Assembly: GCA_004380135.1 (NCBI GenBank)
Contig: QXCR01000003.1
Coordinates: 434,001-498,000 of the forward strand
Origin: Stemphylium vesicarium
Lineage: Eukaryota; Ascomycota; Dothideomycetes; Pleosporales; Pleosporaceae
Direction: 5' to 3'
Length of the DNA stretch: 64,000 nucleotides
Shown here: in pieces, positions 1 through 9,814 of the stretch
Layout of the letters: each line of letters begins with the position of its first letter
Position numbering within the stretch: position 1 is the first letter of the stretch
The notes under the pieces: model-generated
Seen by the model: the letters and a program-made list of their open reading frames with translations, nothing else
Told to the model about the DNA's origin: nothing
Databases searched by the model: none
Program-made: the position numbers and the translations under genes

Positions 1-2
1 GG

Positions 3-386
3 AGAAGCCAACAAGACGCTTCTCCTTCACTTCACGCCTCCCTCCTCAACCCCTTCCACATCCACGGCGCCAAAAACCTCGTCCTCGACACCATCAAGCG
101 CGCCGAAGACGACGAGGATGTGTCGCGTGGCGAGTTACCCGTGAAAAAGGGTCATAGCGTTATTCTTCGCATCTATGATTCGTTGGGTGGCAAGAGCAAG
201 GCTGTGCTTACCTGGGGTGATTTAAAGGTCAAGAAGGTGATTCGCGTGAATGCGCTTGAGGATGAGGAGGGAGAGGAGATGAAGATTGGGGCTATGAGTG
301 CTGGGGGTGAAGAGGGTGGAGATATGGGTGTTGGGATTGAGGTCAGGGCTTTTGAGGTTGCGAGTTACAAGTTGGTGCTTGAGTAA
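3..386 (+). CDS. C-terminal end of a vacuolar alpha-mannosidase (GH38, Ams1-like), partial
   Basis: The reading frame is open from the left edge to the stop at 384-386, giving about 127 residues, so the 5' part lies outside the window. The fragment reads as the beta-rich C-terminal domain of class II alpha-mannosidases: a segment of the type NPFHIHGAKNLVLDTIKRAED is followed by the strand SVILRIYDSLGGKSKAVLTW and ends in an acidic loop and a final strand VRAFEVASYKLVLE. In the family this domain packs behind the GH38 catalytic barrel; Ams1-type enzymes trim free and vacuolar high-mannose oligosaccharides. No catalytic residues are in view. The assignment rests on the C-terminal pattern only, so another GH38 member is possible. 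Confidence 0.75.
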   Translation, partial: RSQQDASPSLHASLLNPFHIHGAKNLVLDTIKRAEDDEDVSRGELPVKKGHSVILRIYDSLGGKSKAVLTWGDLKVKKVIRVNALEDEEGEEMKIGAMSAGGEEGGDMGVGIEVRAFEVASYKLVLE

Positions 387-914
387 TAGTGGAGAGTCGT
401 GGGCTAGGGATGAACGGATTAATGGACCCTCCTTTCGCGTATCGTTTGTGATGGGTGTATGGATGGGTTAGGAGTTGTGTTGCGCTCGGGATGGGTAGTT
501 AGTCGTACATTGATAATGCCATTACGATACGAATCCCCCTTGCTTATCTTCTTGTGTCGAAGATGAATGACCAAAAAGTCTCATATGTATCCGGTAAGAC
601 GAGCGAAACAGCGAGACCACTTAGATGCGGTATGCGAGGCCGCATAACGCATGATTGTGGCATTTTCGGATACGATGATCTCGAGATTGTTGTAATAGAG
701 CAAAGTTCCAGATATGAACGATCTGCGGGTGAGTGTGCTGAACTATTGACCTCTGGCGTGGGGAGGGAGCCCACCTCTCATTGATCTTACCCGATGCGGT
801 ATGGTTCGGCGGAAGTGACATCTGGCTCCAACCAGGGTACAACAAGTCCGCAATCAGCTCCACGTAGCATTCGATTCACTTGATGCCCCTCGCAGCATCT
901 CGAAAATTGCAAGC
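387..914. other. Intergenic: mannosidase 3' side and Yos9 promoter
   Basis: This 528-bp stretch separates the mannosidase stop from the Yos9 start codon. It has short open frames on both strands but none with a recognisable product or splice pattern. It should contain the mannosidase 3' UTR and the promoter and leader of the next gene. No repeat or RNA gene was seen. Confidence 0.5.
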
Positions 915-2634
915 ATGAGAGGCATTTGGGCCCTTCCGGCTGTGTTGCGCATTGCGCTCGCGAGCCAACACGCGTTTAGTGTCTTTGACGACTTGCTCGC
1001 CTTCCCCCAGGTATGACGCACTGCAACGACTACACCATGACCACGTGCTAAGCATATACTAGTACGAGGTTCTATGGCCGGACACGTTCATTACAGAAAA
1101 CGATGCGACATCTCTCCTCTCGCATGGGTCCCCTAGCTCAAGCTCAGCGACGCCTGGATCGCAGGAAACGCAGGAGCTGTCGAAGCGCGATAAGCCGGCA
1201 GCGAACACATCACCTGCAGACGATGCGCTCGAACAGACCTATGAAGCAGTCGTAGTGCACGGGCAGCGATATCTGTGTAGTATACCGATAATACCCGACG
1301 AGGTCCCGCAGAATGATACAACCTCCGCCGAGGAAGCCAAGGCAGAGGAGGAGAAGGAGCTCATGCGCGCAACCGACCGTGGGTGGGAGCTTCTTGAAGG
1401 TATGCGGGGCAACTGCATATACTATCTGAGTGGGTGGTGGAGCTATAGCTTCTGCTACAAAGACGAGGTCAAGCAGTTTCACCAGCTACCACCAAGCCGC
1501 GGGGTACCCATCTATCCACCAGTAGAGGATACCAGTGTGCACAGCTTTGTGCTTGGGAAATTCCCCAAAGAAGAAAAGAACAAGAAGGCGGACGCGCGTA
1601 AGACGCTCGGAAGCGAACATGGCAGTAAAGAAGCCTTTGACGATGATGACCACATCAGCGACGACGAGGAGAGAGGCCTGGAGGTTCCCAGACTGGAGAC
1701 GAAAGGTTCGAGCAGGTACATGGTACAGCGTTTGTCTGACGGCACCGAGTGTGACCTGACGGGCAAGCCGCGCAAGATTGACGTTCAGGTACGACCAACG
1801 AAGCCATCGCACGCTCTGCAATGCTGATGCAACATTTAGTTCCACTGCAACCCTCAGTCTGCCGACCGCATTGCCATGATCAAGGAGACGAGCACATGCT
1901 CTTACCTCATGATCGTCGACACACCCCGCCTCTGCCACGACGTTGCCTTTACACCACCACAAGAGAACCTCGCTCATCCTATAATCTGCGAACCCGTCAT
2001 AGCCGAGTCTGAAGTCGAAGCCTGGGCCGCCGCCCAAGACTCCGCCAAACTGGCAGCGACCGAGCGACTCATAGCCGCCCACAACGCCGCCGGTGACGAC
2101 GCCAACACGAACCCGCTCCGCGACGTTGCCGATGGCCTCGAAGGCTCTACAAAGCGCGGGCCCGTCATCGGGGGCATCGAGGTCGGCGCCAAGACGCTCG
2201 TCGGAGGCGAAGGCAGAGTCATCGAGAAGTCGGTTGTTGTTGGTGGCGGCAAGGAAACCTACATCGATACTGTTGCAAGTAGCGACGGCAGACAGATGAC
2301 CAAAGAAGAGATGAAGAAGTACGATATCTCCAACCCTAAAGACGTGGAGAATTTTAAGGGTAACTTGAAGAAGTTGGCGGGCAAGAAGGGGTGGAAGCTC
2401 GTGCTTGTAGATACGCCGCAAGGTAGGGAACTTAGGGGTATCATTGATACCGAAGATGAGGGTGCCGACAAGAAGAAGAAAAAGAAGGAGGCGGAGAAGC
2501 GACAAGATGATGAGGGTGCGGGGATGGCCAGGGAGAGGGAGAGGGAGAGGGAAAGGGAGCAGGAGGTTGAGCAGGGTGAAGAGGATGAAGAGGCTCAGGA
2601 GGGAAGTGAGGAGGTATACAAAGATGAGCTGTGA
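915..2634 (+). CDS. YOS9: ER-associated degradation lectin, OS-9/Yos9 family
   Basis: Three exons (915-1010, 1063-1788, 1840-2634) give 538 residues. Introns are 52 and 51 nt with GTATGA/GTACGA donors, and both junctions keep phase 0. The start was chosen because it begins a signal peptide (MRGIWALPAVLRIALAS). The MRH lectin domain spans roughly residues 120-310: a Cys-containing GNCIYYLSGWWSYSFCYKDEVKQFH segment, then CDLTGKPRKIDVQFHCNP across the second intron, and IKETSTCSYLMIVDTPRLC, carrying the conserved Gln, Arg, Glu and Tyr of mannose binding. The protein ends in KDEL, an ER retrieval signal. Before it lies a charged tail with an (Arg-Glu)n run. Yos9/OS-9 binds trimmed N-glycans on misfolded luminal proteins and hands them to the Hrd1-Hrd3 ligase. 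Family assignment is firm; the first exon is inferred from splice signals. Confidence 0.93.
2525..2560 (+). repeat. Hexanucleotide GGGAGA/AGGGAG microsatellite in the Yos9 tail
   Basis: A run of imperfect AGGGAG units encodes alternating Arg-Glu residues near the Yos9 C-terminus. It lies in frame inside the charged region before the KDEL signal, so copy-number change would lengthen the linker without breaking the frame. Confidence 0.7.
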
Positions 2635-3280
2635 GGATTCTTCAGGTAATATCTTTTGTTGTCTTTAAGCTTTTCTGTTCACGAATTCATGACGCATGCC
2701 AATTAAATCTCGATTTATCGTTCCCATGAGTCGAGAAAGGTGGGTTCACTACCCCTCGCCTTTGTTTATTGTAGTTTCCACGCTGATCCCATAACTCTCC
2801 CTGCCCCCGATTCCACTAACATAGAGCATCCAATTCGCATTTTTAGTCTTAGATTTGATCATTCTATCTCGTTGAGCAATCATGTCGGCCTTTTCATCTT
2901 CATCTTCCCCAACTTCCCGGGAAAGTACAACATGTAAACAGCTTATCAGATATTTCACTCACCACAGTCCCACAGACCGCGCACATGGTTGAAGTTGCAT
3001 TTCGTTTTAGTGAACATGGACTGAAGGTAGGCGCCGGATATCACACATCCCTTTTTTCGACTTCACGTCCCGGACGTATAGGTTTCTTTCGCTTTCAGGG
3101 ACAGACAGCCATGGGGGGAGTCCAAAATGGTTTTGAGGATCGTCCGCGACAGGAATCCATCTGTGGGACCTGTATTTTAGAGATGTAGAGTGGGATTGAG
3201 GTGTTGGAGTGTAGCGGAGAGGCAAAAGAGTGAGGTTCATGTACGCGTGGATAGCACTAGCGGCAGTGCGGAGCCATCTT
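2635..3280. other. Intergenic region without a supportable gene
   Basis: Short open frames on both strands lack recognisable motifs or convincing splice structure. The right part grades into the degenerate tandem repeat that starts near 3.3 kb; the minus-strand frame at 3007-3483 shares composition with it but no clear unit alignment. Confidence 0.4.
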
Positions 3281-4003
3281 TCATGTATGATGATGGGCAA
3301 GAGACGAGCGAAGGAACATGTGTTTTTTTCTGTCTTCTTTTTCGAGAAGCATGGGCGGAGATCCTCTCCACATAACTTGATTGAGTCTTGTTTTTCGGGC
3401 TGGAGACATGAGTGAAAGAGGTTGTGTTTTGGGCAGTGTATTTTTTGTTGGTGAAGTAGAAGCGAAGAGCATCGCGAGGTCAACTAGGCGTTTCCGCGTT
3501 ACTGCGACGAGGCTAGAAGCTGAGAAGCAGGAAGCAGGAGACGTCCACTCTTCTGCGAGATATTTTGAAAGACGTTCCGTCCTGTATTGCTTCTTTGGAT
3601 CTTGCTTCTGCGGAAAGAGCAGAAACATCACTTCTCTAGCTGTCGTGTTTCGCGATAGTGCAATGGTAGGTAGGTAGGTAGCTGGAAAGGAGGAGACAGG
3701 AGACATGTCCCAATTGAACACGACTTTGAGGAGACATGACTTCGTGGATGCTGGCTTTAAGGTATCCCTCGGAGGAAAGAGGAGAAAACATGCGTCTGGC
3801 AACTCGTGGATGTTGCAATAGTGGAACGGCAAGTAGGTAGCTGCAAAGGAAGAGACAGGAGACATCCATCCATTGTACGCATGTTCTAAAGACATTCTAG
3901 TGCCCATTGCGGCTTTTGTATGTTTTTCCGAGCAAAGAGAAATAAGCGAGAGCGGAAGGCCAAGAGGGTTTTTTATAGCTCGCTGAAGAGATTGTTTTAA
4001 CAA
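3281..4003 (-). CDS. Hypothetical repeat protein (about 53-residue units)
   Basis: Not recognised as any family. The minus strand is open for 240 codons and the translation contains units of 53-54 residues. WMSPVSSFAATYLP, DMSPVSSFPATYLP and WTSPASCFSASSL begin successive units at residues 46, 99 and 153, and CFLLFPPRD, MFLLFPQKQ and MLFASTSP lie in their middles. A partial unit precedes them (SLISLCSEKHTK) and a shorter degraded one follows (LMSPARK). Lys-rich or dibasic stretches (KK) recur near unit ends. There is no clear signal peptide and no proven start. The period is close to a multiple of three and the frame survives, which favours coding. A non-coding diverged satellite that happens to be open is the alternative. 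Confidence 0.35.
   Translation of the reverse strand: MLKQSLQRAIKNPLGLPLSLISLCSEKHTKAAMGTRMSLEHAYNGWMSPVSSFAATYLPFHYCNIHELPDACFLLFPPRDTLKPASTKSCLLKVVFNWDMSPVSSFPATYLPTIALSRNTTAREVMFLLFPQKQDPKKQYRTERLSKYLAEEWTSPASCFSASSLVAVTRKRLVDLAMLFASTSPTKNTLPKTQPLSLMSPARKTRLNQVMWRGSPPMLLEKEDRKKHMFLRSSLAHHHT
3390..3980. repeat. Degenerate tandem repeat, about 160-bp unit, at least 3-4 copies
   Basis: Read on the plus strand, the block GTAGGTAGCTG-AAAGGA-GAGACAGGAGACAT occurs at about 3671-3706 and 3833-3866. A weaker copy lies at about 3511-3544 and a trace (CTGGAGACATGAG) near 3400. A second block, GGAAAGAG-AGAAACAT, lies about 60 nt before each of the two best copies. Spacing is about 160-162 nt. Divergence between neighbours is high, so this is an old duplication rather than a variable minisatellite. 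It coincides with the 240-codon minus-strand frame. Confidence 0.65.
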
Positions 4004-6441
4004 AATTGTGGGCTAAGTTGAACAGGCTGTAGTGGTTCGCACAACTGGATTCCGCACATGTTACATTTGCACGTCATTTTTCTTCCAGCGAAAGGAGAGA
4101 CATGGTGAGATTTTGTATTGTCTTTCAGCTGGTAGAATGAATATTTGCATCTCGCGACAGCAGCGAGGAGGAAGTCCTAGAGGAGGTGATTGAGTTTTTC
4201 CAGAATATGTATGTTGTTGGCAAAGGCGACTTTCTGACTCTTTTCGGGGCTTCATCATCGGCTTAGACATTACTCAAGGTATCAACCTTTTGGAGCACCA
4301 GATAGTTGTTCAATGATTGACAGCTATTGAGAATATATATATATTGTACAACAAAGAGCCGTTGCCCACTGTACATAGCGTGAGTCGGGTTGAATTTTGG
4401 AAAGCGGTCATGGACCTAGCAACGGAAGTATTTTTGATCTTTCAAAGGAAGGGAAAGCCATGTGGGCTTCATTCAGTCTTTTTTGTAAAAATTGACTGTA
4501 GTGAAAAATGTTAAGGAGACAAGGAGGTAGGCCCGCAAGAAGTGAGCTTATATATCCCCACTCCCAATGCCCCCAAAATTCGCATCATGTTGCATCGCTC
4601 TGCAATCACGCTGAACATGCCTACAATTCGCGGACCCAGACGAACGGAATCTTTACACAAAAAGCAAACATACTCTACAGAAACACAACGCGCTTCCAGC
4701 ATCAGACCACATTACCCATCTCGCACAAAATACCTGTTCAAGTACCCAACTTCTAAAAACAGCACCTTTGACCCCCGCACTAGCCCCAAATCCCCACCAC
4801 AAGCCCCCACCCCCCTTCAGCACAACCCCAATCTTTCTTATCCTTCAAAACGCGCACTCGCAATCGCTATCGCGAACATACCTACAAGCCACAGCCTCGG
4901 ATCCCAGACGCGCATGTGCGCACGTGGGATCATCCTGGTACGCTGCATCGAAGGACTCGCAACCCAGCGGTCTGGAGCAGGAAGGAATCCTTCGAGCCAG
5001 GTCGGTTGCATGCGAGCGAGCATGACCGAGATGTAGGCGGGTGCTTGTATGCGCTAGGGAAACAGAAAAAGACAGGGTAGACTAGGTGTGTTGATGATAC
5101 GCGAGGTTTACGTAGGTAATAGGGTCAAAGCGTGAAGCGAGGAGTGTGAGGTAGGAGGACGGGTTTACACGTTGTGACGCGTGGAAGGGAGCGAATGAGT
5201 GGCTTCATGTTCCTTGGTGACAAGCAAGGCGGATGTTCGCCCTCTTACACCGGAAAAAATGGGCAATGGTCTTGCGTTGTGTTCGGTGTGCAGAAGACTG
5301 CGATCGACAGGTGCATAGTCTTGTCCTTCTCCCTTTTCTTCTTTCCTAGCCAAACGCTGCACATATTTCACGTCCACCACACGTCATAGGTAAATCGCTC
5401 TCCCATCCATGACCACGTTCCCGATACCCGAAGTCTCACACGCAACCCAGCAATGCCCCATTTAGTCCCGGAGGAAGCCAAATGTGGGGCGCAGCACCAG
5501 CAGCATCAGCAGTCCGTGGTAGTTTAGTGGGGCAAAGGAGGACTACTGCGCATATCTTGGCCTTCGTATATGCGGGCTGCGTTGCATGCATGTGTCTCAG
5601 CCTCACTTTCTGCCTTTCCGTTTGCTTGATGTTTGCCTGAGGGACTGTCTAGGCAAGGCGGGAGAGAAAAGAAGGCAAAGTAGGCGATGAATGGGGCTGA
5701 ACACGTGGGTGGTGGTCTTTGCGCGACCGTCCTGTGAATGGAGGGTAGGGGGGGAACTGGCAAACCTACGTACTTGGCAGAACCAGTGTCGCAACATCAA
5801 CAGCAACATCACGTTGCCGCTGCAACTCCACGACTCCATCACACGCATTCACATGCTTTCACCTTCACCTCAACCTTCACCACCAAGCCCACCGTTCACT
5901 AATCGCACCGCTACCCGCCGAACACACAAAAGAAAAAGCTGGGTTACTTCCCTTCCAGCAGCGCAAGAGACCAGGATCCGCATGTGCGAAGGCACATGAT
6001 TGGTGAAAAAATGCGGGAAGTGAATAAGCGGCATGTAAGCCATGCACTGCGGCCTGATGAGGCGTAGGTTGTTTGTAGGCGTAGGCGTTCATGGTGGGTG
6101 ATGGGTGAGGTACGGTATGGTATGTTGGGGCGCGGTTCTTTGGCTTAGAGATGAGAGGGTGTTGCGGAGTAGTGTCTTGGTAGGTTACAGGATATGGCAG
6201 AAGGATATTAGAAGATGCTTTGGTAGAGAAAGTGAATTTACTTTTCTTGATACAGATACTATGAGAGTCGTGGTGAAGTCATCAAGCTCAGGATATAAAA
6301 CAGTACCGAAAAAGGCCAAGAAGGAACAACAGTAAGGCAATGCTGAAAACGAAACAGGAGAAGGGGGTATGCCCATCTATAGCGACAGTCCCTCAGTGTC
6401 GAAACCATCAACATACACACCCACAAAAAACCATACTCGTA
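4004..6441. other. Long intergenic region without a supportable gene
   Basis: Frames in this 2.4 kb (for example plus 4542-5036 and minus 4061-4270) have no domain, no signal peptide and no consistent splice sites. The minus frame near 4141 contains a stretch like the repeat unit to its left (REMQIFILPAERQYK), so the repeat array may once have reached here. The right end is the 3' side of the zinc-finger gene on the minus strand. Confidence 0.4.
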
Positions 6442-7977
6442 TTATTCCTCCTCATCCTTAACACAACCACCACCCCTCTTCGGCACCCCATCTCCAATCC
6501 TCCAGTCCGCCCCCTCCCTAACAACAAGCCCTTCATCCAGCAAATAACTTTCCAGCCCCTCATCCCCCCTCCAAGTCGCAACATCAAGCATACCCCCGCA
6601 CCCCCTGTAATCCTTCTCTAGATGGTGTCCCACATGCTCCATGCGCTCATCCCATGAGTTCCTCCCCGTGAACGTGGCCGTACAAAACAAACACCCGGAC
6701 TCCTGTGGCGGATCTCGCAGCCAGCGGTTACACCTAGCTTGGTGCTCGGGCAGATTGGCTTCGCTAACAGGCCACTCTTTTTGCGCCTGCGAGGTTGATT
6801 TGCTGTCCTTGGGCGCGGCGTGCATGCGGCGTAAATGCTGGGTGAAGAGGTCCTTGCGGTTGAAGTCGTTGTGGTAGGATGCGTCTTCGTCATTGGGGTC
6901 GACGGATGGCGGACAGAGATCGCAGCGCCAGAACCCTAGCTTGATGTGTTGGGTGCTGACGTGTCGCTTCCACTCGTTTTTAGACGCGAAGTCTGATTTG
7001 CAGCCGTAGACGGCGAGGGGGCAGGGGAACGGGCGGTGGTCGGAGGAGGCGAGGGGGCCGTCGGTGCTGCTTTTGTACGTCTTGGAGGTTCGTCGGGTTT
7101 TCTTCTCGCACTTGAGGGATGCGGTGGGGCTTGTTGCGTGAGAGTCTTTGCGAGCGTGGCCGCGACGTTTCGATGGGCGGCTGGCGCTGCTGTTGGATGC
7201 GGTGGAGCGTCTGCGTTTACGGCGACTGGATGATGGGCTCCAGTCAGAGTCGGAGGCGGGCTCTTCGGCAAAGTCGACGGGCTCGACTGATTGAGCGTCT
7301 CGCACAGAGTGTCCGATTCCAGAGTCTGCATAAGCTCTGTAATCAGGTGTCTCCTCCTCCTTGACGACGCCGTGTTTAAGGTCAGAGACCGCTTCTTGTT
7401 TGGTATCCACATCATCGATCTCTTCCATGATGGGCTCAGACACGGGAGGCTCGTACTCGATCTCGCGAAGAGTAGTACAGTTACCCGGGAACATCGGGGC
7501 TTCGAGTGAGTAGGCTCCACCCTGGAACTGCTCTGCCGCTGGGTATTGGAATGATAGCTGGGAGTGGTCCACTTGACCAGCAAAAGGAACGGCGTGGTAC
7601 ATGGGCGGAGACCGTAGCTCGTCTTGAGTGTTCTGGCTAGTGTTTCCAGAAGATGTACGATCGGGCGAAGCGTTGCGGAAACACTCAGCCGAGGGCCATT
7701 GCTGCACTGGATACCTCTCGTATGGAGTGTGTAGGGGTATGTTTGCGTGAAGCATCCCGTCGCGAAGGGGGTTCGGGTCGGTCATGAAACGCTGCATCGA
7801 CGATAAGATGACACTGCCATATTCTAGCTGATCAAGATAGTTTTCTTCTGTAGGGAAGTGTACTGCATGCTGTTTGTATGGGTACATGCAGCAGTCCTGC
7901 CCTGCCATCCAATTAGGAAAGCGCGACTCGTCCATTGCTTGGATTTGTGGCAAGTCTCCAAATTGGTGGGCATCCAT
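6442..7977 (-). CDS. C2H2-type zinc-finger protein, 511 residues
   Basis: A single uninterrupted frame. It stays open upstream to 8172, but the ATG at 7977 is the first in frame, so that start was chosen. The N-terminal half is low complexity, with acidic and PEST-like stretches. A basic Ser/Arg-rich segment (RRKRRRS and SRPSKRRGHARK) near residue 260 is a likely nuclear localisation signal. Around residues 315-345 is a finger-like unit, CPLAVYGCKSDFASKNEWKRHVSTQH, then CDLCPPS with a following HLRRMH. Near residues 430-460 is CLFCTATFTGRNSWDERMEHVGHHLEKD. The two other finger genes in this window have the same order of a finger array followed by a CxFC...W...H...H unit. Probably a nuclear DNA-binding regulator; targets unknown. 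Confidence 0.8.
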   Translation of the reverse strand: MDAHQFGDLPQIQAMDESRFPNWMAGQDCCMYPYKQHAVHFPTEENYLDQLEYGSVILSSMQRFMTDPNPLRDGMLHANIPLHTPYERYPVQQWPSAECFRNASPDRTSSGNTSQNTQDELRSPPMYHAVPFAGQVDHSQLSFQYPAAEQFQGGAYSLEAPMFPGNCTTLREIEYEPPVSEPIMEEIDDVDTKQEAVSDLKHGVVKEEETPDYRAYADSGIGHSVRDAQSVEPVDFAEEPASDSDWSPSSSRRKRRRSTASNSSASRPSKRRGHARKDSHATSPTASLKCEKKTRRTSKTYKSSTDGPLASSDHRPFPCPLAVYGCKSDFASKNEWKRHVSTQHIKLGFWRCDLCPPSVDPNDEDASYHNDFNRKDLFTQHLRRMHAAPKDSKSTSQAQKEWPVSEANLPEHQARCNRWLRDPPQESGCLFCTATFTGRNSWDERMEHVGHHLEKDYRGCGGMLDVATWRGDEGLESYLLDEGLVVREGADWRIGDGVPKRGGGCVKDEEE

Positions 7978-9814
7978 GGCGGATTGGCAAAGGTTGCGTG
8001 GATATGCGAATGAGAAGAGAAGATTCCGTCTAATAGACTCAACGGTACGTGTTTTGGACAGAGATTGAGCGAACAGTAAATATTGTAGACCTAAGTTGAG
8101 GTCAGAAAGCTTGACTTTATGTCGTCCAAGTTCTCTGCATACCCTAACGTTAATGCGAGGTCCTCCAGACAAGGATCCGATCAGGGTGTTCCTCTATGAT
8201 GGTAGTCTCCTCGAGCAAAAGCCCAAGAGCAGGGACCGAATGGAAAAATAGCAGTAGAAGAAATGCCGCGCATCTATTGTAAAGCGTGAAATATGTCGAC
8301 AGCAAAGTAAGAAGTTGGCTGCAGGATTGTCTGGCCGTCGAGTGCGGTGCGATGTACCCATTCTCACCCTCTCCTGGTCTACACTATTTTATGGTATCGA
8401 GCATCGCAGAGCCGCATGGCAGCCACCAATAAAGGCCGGCCTAAAGTGCCAAGGCATTTGTCCGTCCTGGGAGATTCAGCTTGACCGGTGGACCGGCCCC
8501 CCCTGTCAGCAACGCATACTTGTCCAGCCAGCACTACTCCCGATCTTATAGCTCCTGCCGTCCAAAGCGGTAGTGCGAGCCCCGTGGTGAAGGCGCAGAT
8601 CAAAAGTAATTTCGCCAGCTAGGCGGATTGCTTCCGTATCGCCATGCGCCCGAGCCGACTCTACGCTCGAGCCGTCCCGTGGACTACACACTCTGCGAAC
8701 TTATCGCAATGAAGACGTACACCATGCGCTCGTTGAAATGCTCGCTCGCGGGCCCACCAGTTTGACCGTTGGGGGCCGGAAGCGAACAAGCAAAGAGGTG
8801 AGCAGACAATATTAGAAGAGCGAATCACCTGTTCTCCAATGCCGAAAACCCTATTGGAAGGCCGCGGTTAGCAATTCGTCGTCAGTTGCTGTTGTGCTCC
8901 CGCACCTGCGTCGAGGACCCTATTGTTCCAAGGGCTGTCGCGCAAAAGCAACGGCTGATGCGAAGCAAAGGTCCCGATCAAGAGGAAAAGCCTCTGTCGG
9001 TCGAGGGTGCAGTCATAGGCTCGTTGATTGGAGATTATTGCATGATGGCTCACCACAGAAGGGGGCGCATCTCGCGAAAGAGTACTCCATCTAGGCATCA
9101 GGGTATGGCGGTGCATGCTCTACCTGGGAGTGTTATCGTACATGTCTAGTCGGGCGGTGCTATGATCCGAACGATAGGTATGCCGTGGTGAAGATAGCGA
9201 GCAGGTGCGCCTGGGCTGTCTCAACAGCTGTATGTCCCGTACAACTCCATTGCTGCGTCGAAGATCAGGCATCATCCCGGAATGGCGACAAAGCGATTGC
9301 CGGGTATCATTTGGGTCGACTTAGATTTCGGGGCGCATTTGGGGGCGGAGCGTCCCGTGTTGGGATGGCGACAGGCGAGTCGCAGCGGGGAAAGTGGCTC
9401 CAAGCCCTGGAGGACTCGACCGGACGTCGCAGGACAACCAGGACAACCCATCTGGGTCTCCTGCCGTTGCCCCTGCATCAGCGCGTGGGTGGGCTTGACG
9501 TAGCTATCGTCGAGATGGATTCGCTGTCAATTGTCCAAAGATTATTTGGCGGCTCTGCGTTGCAAATGTCAATCATGACATGCTTGGCATTTTGTGATCC
9601 CCGCAGGTGTCCATGCAAGCCATAACACATTGCACCTAAAACCATACGATTGGGACGCAGCGACAGTCATAGAAATTAGCCATCTCCCGCCGGTGATCAA
9701 AATGGGCATCGTTCACGCGGGATGATTAATTTTATCGGCCATCTCTAGATACTCGTGGCCGCCAATCGACGACATGGCTGTGCTGGGGCCTGCACCTGGC
9801 GCAGCGTACAGACA
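7978..9814. other. Intergenic region without a supportable gene
   Basis: About 1.8 kb between the start of the zinc-finger gene and the 3' end of EMC3. The left end should hold the promoter and leader of the finger gene. Open frames of up to about 146 codons exist but are compositionally odd, overlap one another on both strands and show no motifs. No tRNA-like or long repeat structure was noticed. Confidence 0.45.

Noticed and set aside
1486..2505. 339-codon frame on the minus strand
   Set aside because: It is antisense to the Yos9 exons, whose MRH domain and KDEL end are convincing.
4542..5036. 164-codon plus-strand frame
   Set aside because: Low-complexity, Pro/Thr/Ser-rich translation without motif; no leader or conserved start context.
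9185..9625. 146-codon plus-strand frame
   Set aside because: Non-ATG start, overlapping frames on the other strand and no recognisable feature.
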